Positions 25,610 to 34,392 of a stretch of DNA of 64,000 nucleotides are shown here, one piece after another; the first letter of the stretch is position 1, and the number at the start of each line of letters is the position of its first letter. Under the pieces are notes generated by a model. The model did no database searches, was not told the DNA's origin, and saw nothing but the letters and a program-made list of their open reading frames with translations. This DNA comes from UBA10649 sp965227045 (GTDB lineage Bacteria; Actinomycetota; Actinomycetes; S36-B12). Both the position numbers and the translations under genes were made by a program. The stretch covers positions 1,550,001 through 1,614,000 of the forward strand of contig OZ245718.1 of assembly GCA_965227045.1 (NCBI GenBank). Direction: 5' to 3'.

Positions 25610-28600
25610 GTGGTCGAGACCGTCCCGCAGAGCACCTCAGGTCCCCACAATCCGGTTCGACTGGTCACCGCCGCCAGCTTGTTCGACGGCCACGATGCCT
25701 CGATCAACATCATGCGTCGCATCCTGCAGGCCCAAGGCTGCGAGGTCATCCATCTTGGTCACGACCGCAGCGTCGAGCAGGTCCTGCGTGCCGCGATCCA
25801 GGAGGACGTCCAGGGCATCGCCGTCTCCTCTTATCAGGGCGGGCACGTCGAGTACTTCGCCTACCTTCGCGAACTGCTCGACGCGGCCGGCGCCGGCCAC
25901 ATCCGCATTTACGGTGGCGGCGGCGGCGTCATCGTCCCCGACGAGATCGCCTTCCTCGCCGAGCGCCGGGTCCGCATCTTCTCTCCCGAGGACGGCCAGC
26001 GCATGGGCCTGGTCGGCATGATCGCCTCGATGGTCACCGAATGCGACTTTCCCCTCGTCGACGACGCACCCGATCTCGACACCGTCATGTCCGGCAGCGA
26101 TGCCAGCCTCGCCCACGCGGTCACTCTGCTCGAGCAGGGCTGCGCGCCCGAGGGCTGGATCGCGCAGATCCATGCCGCGGCCGGTCGCGGCTCGACGCCC
26201 GTGCTTGGTATCACGGGAACAGGCGGATCGGGCAAGTCGACACTGACCGACGAGTTGCTCCGGCGGTTCCGCAGTGACCAGGAAGGCAAGCTCAAGATCG
26301 CCGTCATCGCGATCGACCCCACGCGCAGCAAGGGCGGCGGAGCCCTCCTCGGCGATCGAATCCGCATGAACGCCGTCGATCTCGGCTCGGTCTTCTTCCG
26401 CTCCCTGGCGACCCGGCGCGCGGGCTCGGAGATCCCCGAGAACCTCGCGGACATCATCGCGCTGTGCAAGGCCACGCACGACCTGGTCATCGTCGAGACC
26501 CCCGGCATCGGCCAGGGCGACGCCGGCATCGTGCCGTTCGTCGACGCGTCGCTGTACGTGATGACCCCCGAGTTCGGTGCGGCCTCTCAGCTCGAGAAGA
26601 TCGACATGCTCGACTTCGCCGACGCCGTGGCCATCAACAAGTTCGAGCGTCGTGGCGCCGAGGATGCGCGACGCGATGTGGCACGCCAGCTCGTGCGAAA
26701 CCGCCAGGCCTTCGGTGTCTCGTGGGAGGACATGCCGGTGTTCGGCACGTCCGCAGCCCGCTTCGCCGACGATGGCGTCACCCACCTGTATCAATTCCTC
26801 GCCGACCTCCTGATCGAGCGCGGGCTCGCCATGGGCCCGGGGGTTCTCCCGCGACTGGAGGGCAAGGAGCCGACCGGACTGACCACGGTTGTTCCCGCGT
26901 CACGCGCTCGATACCTCGCGGAGATATCGCAGACCGTCCGCGACTACCACGCGACGACCGACGACCAGACGCGCGCAGCTCGGTCAGCACAGCACCTGCG
27001 CACGGCGGCAACGATGCTTGCCGCGAACGGTTCAGACGCTTCCGCAGTCGAGGAACTCCTCGTCAAGGAGCAGGACCGAGTCCGCCCGGACGTCGCCGCC
27101 GAACTTGCCGCCTGGCCAGCGGTGCGCGAGCAGTACAAGGCCGAGGAACTCGTCGTGCGCGTGCGTGAGCAGGAACTGCACACCTCGCTGTGGCGCGAGA
27201 CGCTCTCGGGATCGCGCATTCCGCGAGTGGCTCTGCCTCGGACCGAGGACGACGGTGACCTGGTTCGCTACCTGCGCGAGGAGAACCTGCCCGGCAGCTT
27301 CCCCTTCACCTCCGGCGTCTTCGCGTTCAAGCGCGAGGGCGAGGCGCCCGCGCGAATGTTCGCGGGCGAGGGCGATCCGTTCCGCACCAACCGCCGCTTC
27401 CACCTGCTTGCCTCCGGGCAGCCGGCGAACCGGCTGTCGACCGCGTTCGACTCGGTGACGCTGTACGGGCGCGATCCGAACGAGGAGCCCGACGTCTACG
27501 GCAAGGTCGGCACCTCGGGCGTTTCCATCGCCACGCTCGATGACATGAAGGTGCTGTACTCGGGATTCGACCTGTGCGACCCGATGACCTCGGTGTCGAT
27601 GACGATCAACGGACCGGCGCCGACGATCCTCGCAATGTTCATGAACACTGCGATCGACCAGCGCATCGACGCCTTCACCGAGACTGAGGGTCGCGAGCCG
27701 ACGCCAGACGAGGCGGCGGAGATCCGCGCCTGGGTGCTCGCCAACGTCCGCGGCACCGTCCAAGCCGACATCCTCAAGGAGGATCAGGGCCAGAACACCT
27801 GCATCTTCTCCACCGAGTTCGCGTTGCGTTGCATGGGCGACGTGCAGCAGTGGTTCATCGAGAACAGGGTTCGCAACTTCTACTCGGTGTCGATCTCGGG
27901 CTACCACATCGCCGAGGCCGGCGCCAACCCTCTTTCGCAGCTGGCGTTCACGCTCGCCAACGCGTTCACCTACGTCGAGGCGTACCTCGCACGCGGCATG
28001 AAGGTCGACGAGTTCGCCCCGAGCTTCTCCTTCTTCTTCTCCAACGGCATCGACGCCGAGTACACGGTGCTCGGCCGCGTGGCCCGACGCATCTGGGCGA
28101 TCGCCATGCGCGACCTCTACGGGGCCGACGACCGCAGCCAGAAGCTGAAGTACCACGTCCAGACATCGGGTCGTTCCCTCCACGCGCAGGAGATGGACTT
28201 CAACGACATCCGTACGACGCTGCAGGCCCTGTGCGCGATCAACGACAACTGCAACTCCCTGCACACCAATGCCTTCGACGAGGCCGTGACCACACCGAGT
28301 GCGCAGTCGGTTCGCCGGGCTCTCGCGATCCAGATGATCATCGACCAGGAATGGGGGCTGTCGAAGAACGAGAATCCCCTGCAGGGCTCCTACATCGTCG
28401 ACGAGCTCACCTCCCTCGTCGAGGAGGCGATCCTCGTGGAGTTCGACCGCATTTCCGACCGCGGCGGCGTCCTCGGCGCCATGGAGACCGGGTACCAGCG
28501 TGGACGCATCCAGGACGAGTCGATGCTCTACGAGCACCGCAAGCACGACGGATCGTTGCCGATCATCGGCGTCAACACGTTCCTGAACACCGACAGCAAC

Positions 28601-28849
28601 AAAGAGGTGCAGGTCGTCGAGCTGGCGCGCGCCAGCGAGGACGAGAAGAGACACCAAGTTGAACGTGTCCGCGCCTTCCAGGCGGCACATGCCGACGAGT
28701 CCGAGCTGGCGCTCGCCAGGTTGAAGGACGTCGCATCATCGGGAGGCAACACATTCTCAGTCCTAATGGACGCAGTTCGCGTATGCTCGCTCGGTCAGAT
28801 CACCTCCGCGTTCTTCGAGGTGGGGGGCCAGTACCGCCGCAACGTGTGA
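25610..28849 (+). CDS. icmF: Fused isobutyryl-CoA mutase with GTPase chaperone
   Basis: A 1079-residue adenosylcobalamin enzyme of the IcmF type, which interconverts isobutyryl-CoA and n-butyryl-CoA; some members act on pivalyl-CoA/isovaleryl-CoA. The B12-binding domain comes first, with SLFDGHDAS giving the base-off cobalamin ligand His28. A MeaB-like GTPase follows, with Walker A GTGGSGKS at 203-210. The large mutase domain is C-terminal. TSGVFAFKREGEAPARMFAGEG identifies IcmF rather than methylmalonyl-CoA mutase. The GTG start has AAGGGAG six bases before it. MarR and 3-hydroxyacyl-CoA dehydrogenase genes follow directly. Confidence 0.95.
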   Translation: MVETVPQSTSGPHNPVRLVTAASLFDGHDASINIMRRILQAQGCEVIHLGHDRSVEQVLRAAIQEDVQGIAVSSYQGGHVEYFAYLRELLDAAGAGHIRIYGGGGGVIVPDEIAFLAERRVRIFSPEDGQRMGLVGMIASMVTECDFPLVDDAPDLDTVMSGSDASLAHAVTLLEQGCAPEGWIAQIHAAAGRGSTPVLGITGTGGSGKSTLTDELLRRFRSDQEGKLKIAVIAIDPTRSKGGGALLGDRIRMNAVDLGSVFFRSLATRRAGSEIPENLADIIALCKATHDLVIVETPGIGQGDAGIVPFVDASLYVMTPEFGAASQLEKIDMLDFADAVAINKFERRGAEDARRDVARQLVRNRQAFGVSWEDMPVFGTSAARFADDGVTHLYQFLADLLIERGLAMGPGVLPRLEGKEPTGLTTVVPASRARYLAEISQTVRDYHATTDDQTRAARSAQHLRTAATMLAANGSDASAVEELLVKEQDRVRPDVAAELAAWPAVREQYKAEELVVRVREQELHTSLWRETLSGSRIPRVALPRTEDDGDLVRYLREENLPGSFPFTSGVFAFKREGEAPARMFAGEGDPFRTNRRFHLLASGQPANRLSTAFDSVTLYGRDPNEEPDVYGKVGTSGVSIATLDDMKVLYSGFDLCDPMTSVSMTINGPAPTILAMFMNTAIDQRIDAFTETEGREPTPDEAAEIRAWVLANVRGTVQADILKEDQGQNTCIFSTEFALRCMGDVQQWFIENRVRNFYSVSISGYHIAEAGANPLSQLAFTLANAFTYVEAYLARGMKVDEFAPSFSFFFSNGIDAEYTVLGRVARRIWAIAMRDLYGADDRSQKLKYHVQTSGRSLHAQEMDFNDIRTTLQALCAINDNCNSLHTNAFDEAVTTPSAQSVRRALAIQMIIDQEWGLSKNENPLQGSYIVDELTSLVEEAILVEFDRISDRGGVLGAMETGYQRGRIQDESMLYEHRKHDGSLPIIGVNTFLNTDSNKEVQVVELARASEDEKRHQVERVRAFQAAHADESELALARLKDVASSGGNTFSVLMDAVRVCSLGQITSAFFEVGGQYRRNV

Positions 28850-28883
28850 TGGCCGCGACACGACGTTCGAGGAGGAGAGTTCC

Positions 28884-29390
28884 GTGACCATCGGAAGGCT
28901 GCTGGACAGCGACCCCATCGACGAGGCTCGTCGGCAATGGATTGCGCACGGCTGGGGCGCTGCCGCCGACGGGATGGCCGCAGTCACGTCGATCGTGCGC
29001 GCGCAGCAGATCGTTCTCCAGCGCATCGACACGGTCCTGCGACCACTCGACCTCACCTTCGCGCGGTTCGAAATCCTCACGCTCTTGTCGTTCACCAAGC
29101 ATGGCTCGCTTCCGATGACCCGCATGGGCGCCCTGCTCCAGGTGCATCCCACCAGCGTGACCAGTGCGGTCGACCGACTCGAGAGTCAGGGCTTCGTCGA
29201 ACGACTGCCGCACCCCACAGATCGTCGCGCGGTGCTCGCGTCGATCACGGAGACCGGACGCTCGCGGGCGCTCGCCGCCACTGCGGCCCTGAACGGCCAG
29301 GTGTTCGAGCAACTCGGCATCACCGAGAATCAGACGAACCAACTCCACACCGTGCTGCGAGCACTTCGCGCGAACGCCGGCGACTTCTGA
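28884..29390 (+). CDS. MarR-family transcriptional regulator
   Basis: A 168-residue winged-helix regulator. The DNA-binding part reads MTRMGALLQVHPTSVTSAVDRLESQGFVERLPHPTDRRAVLASITETGR, the classic MarR recognition helix and wing. GGAGGAGA precedes the GTG. It lies 34 bases after icmF and two bases before the dehydrogenase gene, so the three are likely one transcript. MarR proteins in acyl-CoA operons often respond to an aryl- or acyl-CoA; here the ligand is unknown. Confidence 0.93.
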   Translation: MTIGRLLDSDPIDEARRQWIAHGWGAAADGMAAVTSIVRAQQIVLQRIDTVLRPLDLTFARFEILTLLSFTKHGSLPMTRMGALLQVHPTSVTSAVDRLESQGFVERLPHPTDRRAVLASITETGRSRALAATAALNGQVFEQLGITENQTNQLHTVLRALRANAGDF

Positions 29391-29391
29391 G

Positions 29392-30240
29392 ATGAATCGT
29401 CTTGGTGTGGTGGGCTCCGGTGTCATGGGCTCGGGAATCGCAGAAGTGGGCGCCCGTGGCGGCTGCAGTGTCGTAGTAGTCGACGTCTCTGCCGAAGCGC
29501 TCGACGTTGCGCGAACGCGGATGATCTCCTCGCTGGCAAGGGCCGAGAAGTCAGGCAAGCTGTCCGAGCCGGTCGACGAAGTCATGGCGCGCGTGTCATT
29601 CAGTACTGACGTAGCCGCGCTCGCCGATCGTGAGATTGTCATCGAGGCGATCAGGGAGACCGTCGACGACAAGGTCACGCTGATTCAGCAGCTCGATGCC
29701 GTTCTCGCATCGACCGCAATCATTGCAACGAACACCTCATCCATACCCGTGGCGCAGATCGCAGCGGCGAGCAGCCATCCCGAGCGCGTTCTTGGCCTGC
29801 ACTTCTTCAACCCAGTACCGGTCATGCCCCTCGTCGAAGTTGTCCCATGCCTGGTGACCGATCCCGCGATCGCCGACTCCGCCCATGAGTTCTGCACGAC
29901 TGTTCTTGGCAAGAAGGCCATCCGCGCAGCTGACCGCTCCGGCTTCGTCGTCAACGCGATCCTGGTGCCATACCTGCTCTCGGCGATCCGCTCGCTGCAG
30001 AACGGCGTGGCATCGAAGGAGGACATCGACGAGGGCATGGTCGCAGGCTGCGGCATGCCCATGGGACCGCTGGTCCTGTGCGACATGATCGGTCTGGACA
30101 CCATGCTTCTCGTGTCGCAGAGCCTCTACGCGGAGCACCTCGACGCCGCATTCGCTCCCCCTGCACTCCTCAAGCGCCACGTGGAGGCCGGGCTCCTTGG
30201 CCGCAAGTCGGGCCGCGGCTTCTACGACTACTCGACGTAG
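29392..30240 (+). CDS. 3-hydroxyacyl-CoA (3-hydroxybutyryl-CoA) dehydrogenase
   Basis: A 282-residue NAD-dependent enzyme that oxidises a 3-hydroxyacyl-CoA. GVVGSGVMGSGIAEVGA binds NAD, HFFNPVPVMPLVEV contains the catalytic histidine, and GFVVNAILVPYLLSAIR and GRKSGRGFYDYS are family marks. The size fits the short 3-hydroxybutyryl-CoA dehydrogenase group. It starts two bases after the MarR stop. After mutation of isobutyryl-CoA to butyryl-CoA this step would be needed, which agrees with its place beside icmF. It ends with a 13-base overlap of the convergent FAD gene. Confidence 0.94.
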   Translation: MNRLGVVGSGVMGSGIAEVGARGGCSVVVVDVSAEALDVARTRMISSLARAEKSGKLSEPVDEVMARVSFSTDVAALADREIVIEAIRETVDDKVTLIQQLDAVLASTAIIATNTSSIPVAQIAAASSHPERVLGLHFFNPVPVMPLVEVVPCLVTDPAIADSAHEFCTTVLGKKAIRAADRSGFVVNAILVPYLLSAIRSLQNGVASKEDIDEGMVAGCGMPMGPLVLCDMIGLDTMLLVSQSLYAEHLDAAFAPPALLKRHVEAGLLGRKSGRGFYDYST

Positions 30241-31874
30241 GCCTTAGCGCGACTGGCCGCGTCGGCACCCGCGAGCCAACCGAACGTCATGCCCGGTCCG
30301 AGGGTTCCGCCGTGGCCGCCATACGTCATGCCCATGGCTGACGACATGACGTTGCCCGCCGCGTAGAGCCCGTTGATCACGTCGCCGTCGACATTCTTGA
30401 CGCGCCCCTCCGCGTCGGTCAGCGGTCCGCCCTTGGTACCCAGGCAACCGCTGTTCACGCGAACCGCGTAGAAGGGCGCGGTGTCGACCGGCCCGAGCGT
30501 CGTCTGCGGTGTCATGCCGAAGCGCGCGTCTCCCCAGAATCGATCATGGACGCTCACTCCGCGGCCGAAGTCAGGATCACTTCCCTGGGCGACGTTCGTA
30601 TTCCAGCGCTCCACCGTTGCCTCGAGCGCCCCCGCGGGCACATCGATTGCTTCCGCCAGGTCGGCCAGAGTGGGAGCCGACACGACCCACGGCGGAACAG
30701 CGGTCGGATCCTTGTGGTGGGCGATCCCGTAGTGAGTGAGGTAATACGTGTCGAAGACCATCCATGCGGGGTGGTTGACGTACTCGAACTTCGCAACGTC
30801 GACGACGTGGAACGCACTGCCGATCGCGTTGTAGTTCGCCGCCTCGTCAGTGAACCGATTGCCAGCCCTGTTGACCATGATGGTGTGCGGTCGGGATCGC
30901 TCGCCATTCACCTGCCACGTCACCGTCCCCCAGCCCGGCACGTCGACATCGATGGTCGGCACCCACCATGCCTCGCGCATGTTGCCGAGCGCGGCGCCCA
31001 GGCGCATGGCCATCACGAGTCCATCGCCGGTGTTGGTGGGAACAGAAACGGTGCGGTTCAGCGGCCCGCGGATGAAGGACCGCTTGAGCTCCTCGTTCCA
31101 CTCGAAGCCCCCCGTGGCAAGGACGACCCCCCCGCGAGCGTGTGCGGTGAACGTGTCGCCGTCGCTGGTCTCGATGACCACTCCGCGGACCCCGCGTCCA
31201 TCAGCGACGAGTCGAACCCCACGCGCTCCGGTCTGCGGCTCCACGCCGAGGTCGAGGCAGGCCCTAAGCAGGTAGCCCGTGAGCGCCTGTCCCGCTCCCC
31301 GCTCATCAGTCTCGGCCCGCCTGGCAAGTTCTTCCGAGCTCGGGCCGCCGCCCGGCCGATCGCGCGCCATGGACGACTCGCTCATCATGTAGGCGCCTGA
31401 GATCTGATACCCACGCGTCACGCGATCGCGCCACTCCCCCAGCTCGTCAAAGGAGAACAGCGGGCACTCGAGGGCGCGTCCACCGCCGGGAAGCCCGCCG
31501 GGATGCTCAGGGTGATAGTCGGGGAATCCAGGAACCGCCTGGAACCGGAAGTCGGTGTTGGCCTCCAGCCACGCGACCATCTCGGGTCCATTGTCGACGA
31601 ACGACTCGATCAGTTCGTCGAGCATCATCCCGTGGGACAAGCTGTTCAGGTAGGTGAGCGCCTGCTCGCGGCTGTCCCGCACTCCGATACCCGCCATGTG
31701 CGGGTTGTTCGGGATCCAGGCCATTCCGCCCGACCACGCGGTTGTCCCGCCCACGCGCTCGTCCTTCTCGAACAGGCCGACGCGGGCACCATCGAAGGCC
31801 GCACGAATCGCTGCGGTGAGGCCGGCAGCTCCGGTGCCCAGGACGACGACGTCGTAGTCGCGGTCCGCGCTCAT
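30228..31874 (-). CDS. FAD-dependent oxidoreductase, ketosteroid-dehydrogenase-like, copy 1
   Basis: A 548-residue flavoprotein of the succinate dehydrogenase/fumarate reductase FAD family. Features are VVVLGTGAAGLTAAIRAA (FAD), GGTTAWSGGMAWIPNN, VVLATGGFEWN and GLYAAGNVMSSAMGMTYGGHGGTLGPGMTFGWLAG. The last segments are as in 3-ketosteroid-delta1-dehydrogenases, which desaturate a ring next to a ketone. The ATG at 31874 overlaps the SDR stop by four bases. It closely parallels the protein at 34393. Substrate specificity cannot be read; a steroid is only one possibility. Confidence 0.9.
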   Translation of the reverse strand: MSADRDYDVVVLGTGAAGLTAAIRAAFDGARVGLFEKDERVGGTTAWSGGMAWIPNNPHMAGIGVRDSREQALTYLNSLSHGMMLDELIESFVDNGPEMVAWLEANTDFRFQAVPGFPDYHPEHPGGLPGGGRALECPLFSFDELGEWRDRVTRGYQISGAYMMSESSMARDRPGGGPSSEELARRAETDERGAGQALTGYLLRACLDLGVEPQTGARGVRLVADGRGVRGVVIETSDGDTFTAHARGGVVLATGGFEWNEELKRSFIRGPLNRTVSVPTNTGDGLVMAMRLGAALGNMREAWWVPTIDVDVPGWGTVTWQVNGERSRPHTIMVNRAGNRFTDEAANYNAIGSAFHVVDVAKFEYVNHPAWMVFDTYYLTHYGIAHHKDPTAVPPWVVSAPTLADLAEAIDVPAGALEATVERWNTNVAQGSDPDFGRGVSVHDRFWGDARFGMTPQTTLGPVDTAPFYAVRVNSGCLGTKGGPLTDAEGRVKNVDGDVINGLYAAGNVMSSAMGMTYGGHGGTLGPGMTFGWLAGADAASRAKAYVE

Positions 31875-32653
31875 CGCGACAGGTAGCCGCCGTCGACGGC
31901 AAGCGCATGACCGATAGTGAAGGCGGACGCACCGGAGCACAGCCACAGGGCCGCCGCGGCGATCTCCTCCGGTGTGCCGAATCTGCCGATCAACGACAGT
32001 CGGTTGGCGACCTCCTGCGGATCACGCCCCCGCTTGGCCATCGCGCCGCGCAGCATGGGGGTGTCGATCGAGCCCGGGCAGATCGCATTGATTCGCACGC
32101 CCTGCGGGGCGTAGTCGACCGCGGCCGACTTGGTGAGGCCGAGAACCCCGAACTTGCTTGCGGTGTATGCGGACTGATGCGCCTGGGGGCGGTAGGAGTT
32201 GGTCGACGCGATGTTGACTATCGCGCCACCGCTGCCGGCAAGCATCGCCTTGATCTCGTGCTTCATGCACAGGAAGACCGACTTGAGGTTGACGTCGAGC
32301 ATGCGGTCCCAGTCCTCGTCGGCGAGGTCCGCGAGGTAGTCGACCTCGAACTCGATGGCCGCGGCGTTGACGGCGTAGTCGAGGCCGCCGTAGGCGGTGA
32401 CCGCCGCCGCCACCATCGCCTTGACGTCGTCTGAGTCGGCGACATTCGCCTGGACGAACCGTGCCTCCCCGCCGGCCGCCCGCACCAACTCGACGGTCTC
32501 CTCGCCGCCGGCAACCGCCACGTCACTGACGATGACACGGCTGCCGGCGGCCGAGAAGGCCAGCGCGATTGCCCTGCCCATCCCTCCCGATCCGCCAGTG
32601 ACGATCGTCGAGCGACCGTCGAACCACTGATCAAGATTTCCGAGATGGGACAC
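31871..32653 (-). CDS. Short-chain dehydrogenase/reductase (SDR)
   Basis: An SDR of 260 residues with TGGSGGMG, VSDVAVAG, NAAAIEF, NIASTNS and YTASK. The GTG at 32653 is chosen because AGGAAGG lies eight bases before it; a TTG at 32659 would add two residues but leaves too short a spacing. It is followed by the ketosteroid-dehydrogenase-like gene with an ATGA overlap and preceded by another SDR 27 bases away. Confidence 0.9.
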   Translation of the reverse strand: MSHLGNLDQWFDGRSTIVTGGSGGMGRAIALAFSAAGSRVIVSDVAVAGGEETVELVRAAGGEARFVQANVADSDDVKAMVAAAVTAYGGLDYAVNAAAIEFEVDYLADLADEDWDRMLDVNLKSVFLCMKHEIKAMLAGSGGAIVNIASTNSYRPQAHQSAYTASKFGVLGLTKSAAVDYAPQGVRINAICPGSIDTPMLRGAMAKRGRDPQEVANRLSLIGRFGTPEEIAAAALWLCSGASAFTIGHALAVDGGYLSR

Positions 32654-32680
32654 GGGCAACGCCTTCCTGAAGGGTTCTGC

Positions 32681-33460
32681 TTAGTACGGAGCCGCGCCGC
32701 CGTCGACGTTGAACGAGCCGCCGGTGATGCCAGCTCCCTCGGTCGACGCCAGGAGGACGGCCATGGCGGCGACCTCCTCGGTCGTGTTCGGCCGCTTGAT
32801 TGCCGTCGGGTTGTACATGATCGCCGCGAGGGCATCGAGATCCGGCAGGCCCATGGCCTCGACGGTCGCAGGGCCGGTCTCGTAGAACATGTCCGTGGCG
32901 ACGAAGCCGGGGCAGATCGCGTTGACGGTTACGCCCGCGACGCCGACCTCATGAGCAGCAGCCTTCGAGAAGCCGATGATGGCGTGCTTGTTGGTGATGT
33001 AGCCGGCGACACCGGGAGTCGTGATCTTGCCGTACATCGAGGACATGTTGATGATGCGTCCGTACTGCTGCGGCACCATGTACTTCAGAGAACGACGGGT
33101 GCCCCAGAAGCAGTGGTTGAGGTTGAAGTTGAGCTCGTACTGCCACTCCTCGTCGGTGAAGTCGGCCACCATCGAGGTGTTGGCGACGCCACCCGCGTTG
33201 AACACCGAGATGTCGATGCGTCCGAAGTGCTCCACTGTCCCGTCGACGAGGGCCTCGACATCGGACTGCTTCGTCGCGTCGCAGGCGATGAAGTGGACGT
33301 TCTCGCCGCCCATCTCGGCAACAGCGGCCGCGCCCTTCTCAGCGCTGCGGCCGCTGACGACGACCTTGGCACCCTCTGCGAGGAACGCCTCGGCGATGCC
33401 CCGTCCGATGCTCCGCGTGCCAGCGGTGACGACCGCGACCCTGCCGTCCAACTTACCCAT
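32681..33460 (-). CDS. Short-chain dehydrogenase/reductase (SDR)
   Basis: A 259-residue SDR: TAGTRSIGRG for the cofactor, VSGRS with the arginine of NADP users, FNAGGV, NMSSMYG and YITNK. The last differs from the usual YxASK only in non-catalytic places. AAGGAG precedes the ATG at 33460. It heads the unit 33460-30228 with another SDR and the FAD protein. An acetoacetyl-CoA-reductase-like or alcohol dehydrogenase role is possible. Confidence 0.93.
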   Translation of the reverse strand: MGKLDGRVAVVTAGTRSIGRGIAEAFLAEGAKVVVSGRSAEKGAAAVAEMGGENVHFIACDATKQSDVEALVDGTVEHFGRIDISVFNAGGVANTSMVADFTDEEWQYELNFNLNHCFWGTRRSLKYMVPQQYGRIINMSSMYGKITTPGVAGYITNKHAIIGFSKAAAHEVGVAGVTVNAICPGFVATDMFYETGPATVEAMGLPDLDALAAIMYNPTAIKRPNTTEEVAAMAVLLASTEGAGITGGSFNVDGGAAPY

Positions 33461-33487
33461 GTGCTGCTCCTTCTCGGGGATGGGTCC

Positions 33488-33529
33488 GGTGCGTTACGCA
33501 ACCAGACATCAAGTAAGACGACGCTAGTA
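33488..33529 (-). promoter_or_regulatory. Operator-like sites upstream of SDR unit
   Basis: GGTGCGTTACGCAAC at 33488-33502 is a 15-base palindrome with one mismatched pair. CTAGTA at 33524-33529 is the reverse of the TACTAG core seen in other promoter gaps. Both precede the SDR start at 33460. Two GATATC sites (33550-33555, 33567-33572) flank the perfect palindrome CACGATCGTG at the end of the hydratase gene. Confidence 0.4.
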
Positions 33530-33570
33530 CCGAACCGGCGAAATGTCTGGATATCCACACGATCGTGATA

Positions 33571-34338
33571 TCAGGCTCCCGTGAACTCCGGGGGGCGCTT
33601 TGCCTGGAAGGCCGCCATCCCTTCGGCGAAGTCCGACGACTCCAACAAAGGCGCCTGACCGTCGCGCTCGGCCTGCAGTGTCCTGCCGAGGAGGTCCAAG
33701 GACGCGCCGTTGATGACCTTCTTCGTGGCCGCGAGTGCCAGCGGCGGACCTCCCGCGATCTGCGCCGCGAGCCGGCCGATCTCCGCGTCGAAGTCATCGT
33801 CGGCTACCACCCCGGCTATGAGGCCCCAGTCGGCAGCGTCGCGGGCACTGACCTTCTCCGCGAGCAGCGCCATGCGCAGAGCCCGGGCGCGTCCGACGGA
33901 TGCTGCCACGAGCAGGGATGCGCCGCCGTCGGGCATGAGCCCGATCTTGGTGAATGCCAACATGAAAGCGGCGGATTCCTTGGCGATCGTGAGGTCAGCC
34001 GCCAACGCGATGGAGCACCCGAGTCCGGCGGCGATTCCGTTCACGGCCGCCACCACGATGAGCGGGGATTCGGCGATTGTCGTCGCGAGACGATTGCCGG
34101 CATCGAGCGTGTCCAGGCCCGGGGGGCGGCCGTCGGCGCCTACATCGGCGCCCGAGCTGAACGCCCTGCCGGCACCGCTGAGAACGATGACTCGGGCGCC
34201 CGAGGCCTGCGCGCTGTCAATCGCGTCCGACGTCGCGTTGACGATCTCGACGGACAGTGAATTGAGGCGCTCGGGGCGGTCGAACGTCAGGCTCAGCACG
34301 CCCGCGGTGATGTCCACGGACAGTCCGTCGATGGTCAC
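33571..34338 (-). CDS. Enoyl-CoA hydratase/isomerase family protein
   Basis: A 255-residue crotonase. GVLSLTFDRPERLNSLS, the oxyanion segments AFSSGADVG and AAVNGIAAGLGCSIALAADL, and FTKIGLMPDGGASLLV are clear. The aspartate in LMPDGG stands where hydratases often have their second glutamate, a pattern common in PaaG-like isomerases, so isomerase or hydratase activity are both possible. The GTG at 34338 is preferred (GAGGA six bases before) over the GTG at 34344. It is divergent from the FAD gene at 34393 with a very short shared promoter. Confidence 0.9.
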   Translation of the reverse strand: MTIDGLSVDITAGVLSLTFDRPERLNSLSVEIVNATSDAIDSAQASGARVIVLSGAGRAFSSGADVGADGRPPGLDTLDAGNRLATTIAESPLIVVAAVNGIAAGLGCSIALAADLTIAKESAAFMLAFTKIGLMPDGGASLLVAASVGRARALRMALLAEKVSARDAADWGLIAGVVADDDFDAEIGRLAAQIAGGPPLALAATKKVINGASLDLLGRTLQAERDGQAPLLESSDFAEGMAAFQAKRPPEFTGA

Positions 34339-34370
34339 AGGCACTCCTCGAATCCGGTCGCAGTGCTCGA

Positions 34371-34386
34371 ACTATAGCGATAGATT
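34371..34386. promoter_or_regulatory. Back-to-back -10 boxes of a divergent promoter
   Basis: TAGATT at 34381-34386 lies six bases before the ATG at 34393, the spacing of a leaderless actinobacterial gene. On the other strand TATAGT (34376-34371) can serve the hydratase at 34338. The two boxes are four bases apart and CTAT/ATAG between them make a short palindrome, so one factor could act on both. Confidence 0.6.
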
Positions 34387-34392
34387 CTTTAC

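Noticed and set aside
27032..28690. Long open frame (about 550 codons) on the minus strand opposite icmF
   Set aside because: It lies wholly inside icmF, has no recognisable domain, and is a normal by-product of high-GC codon bias.
25610..28849. Identification as methylmalonyl-CoA mutase
   Set aside because: The fused order (B12 domain, GTPase, mutase) and the TSGVFAFKREGE segment are those of IcmF.
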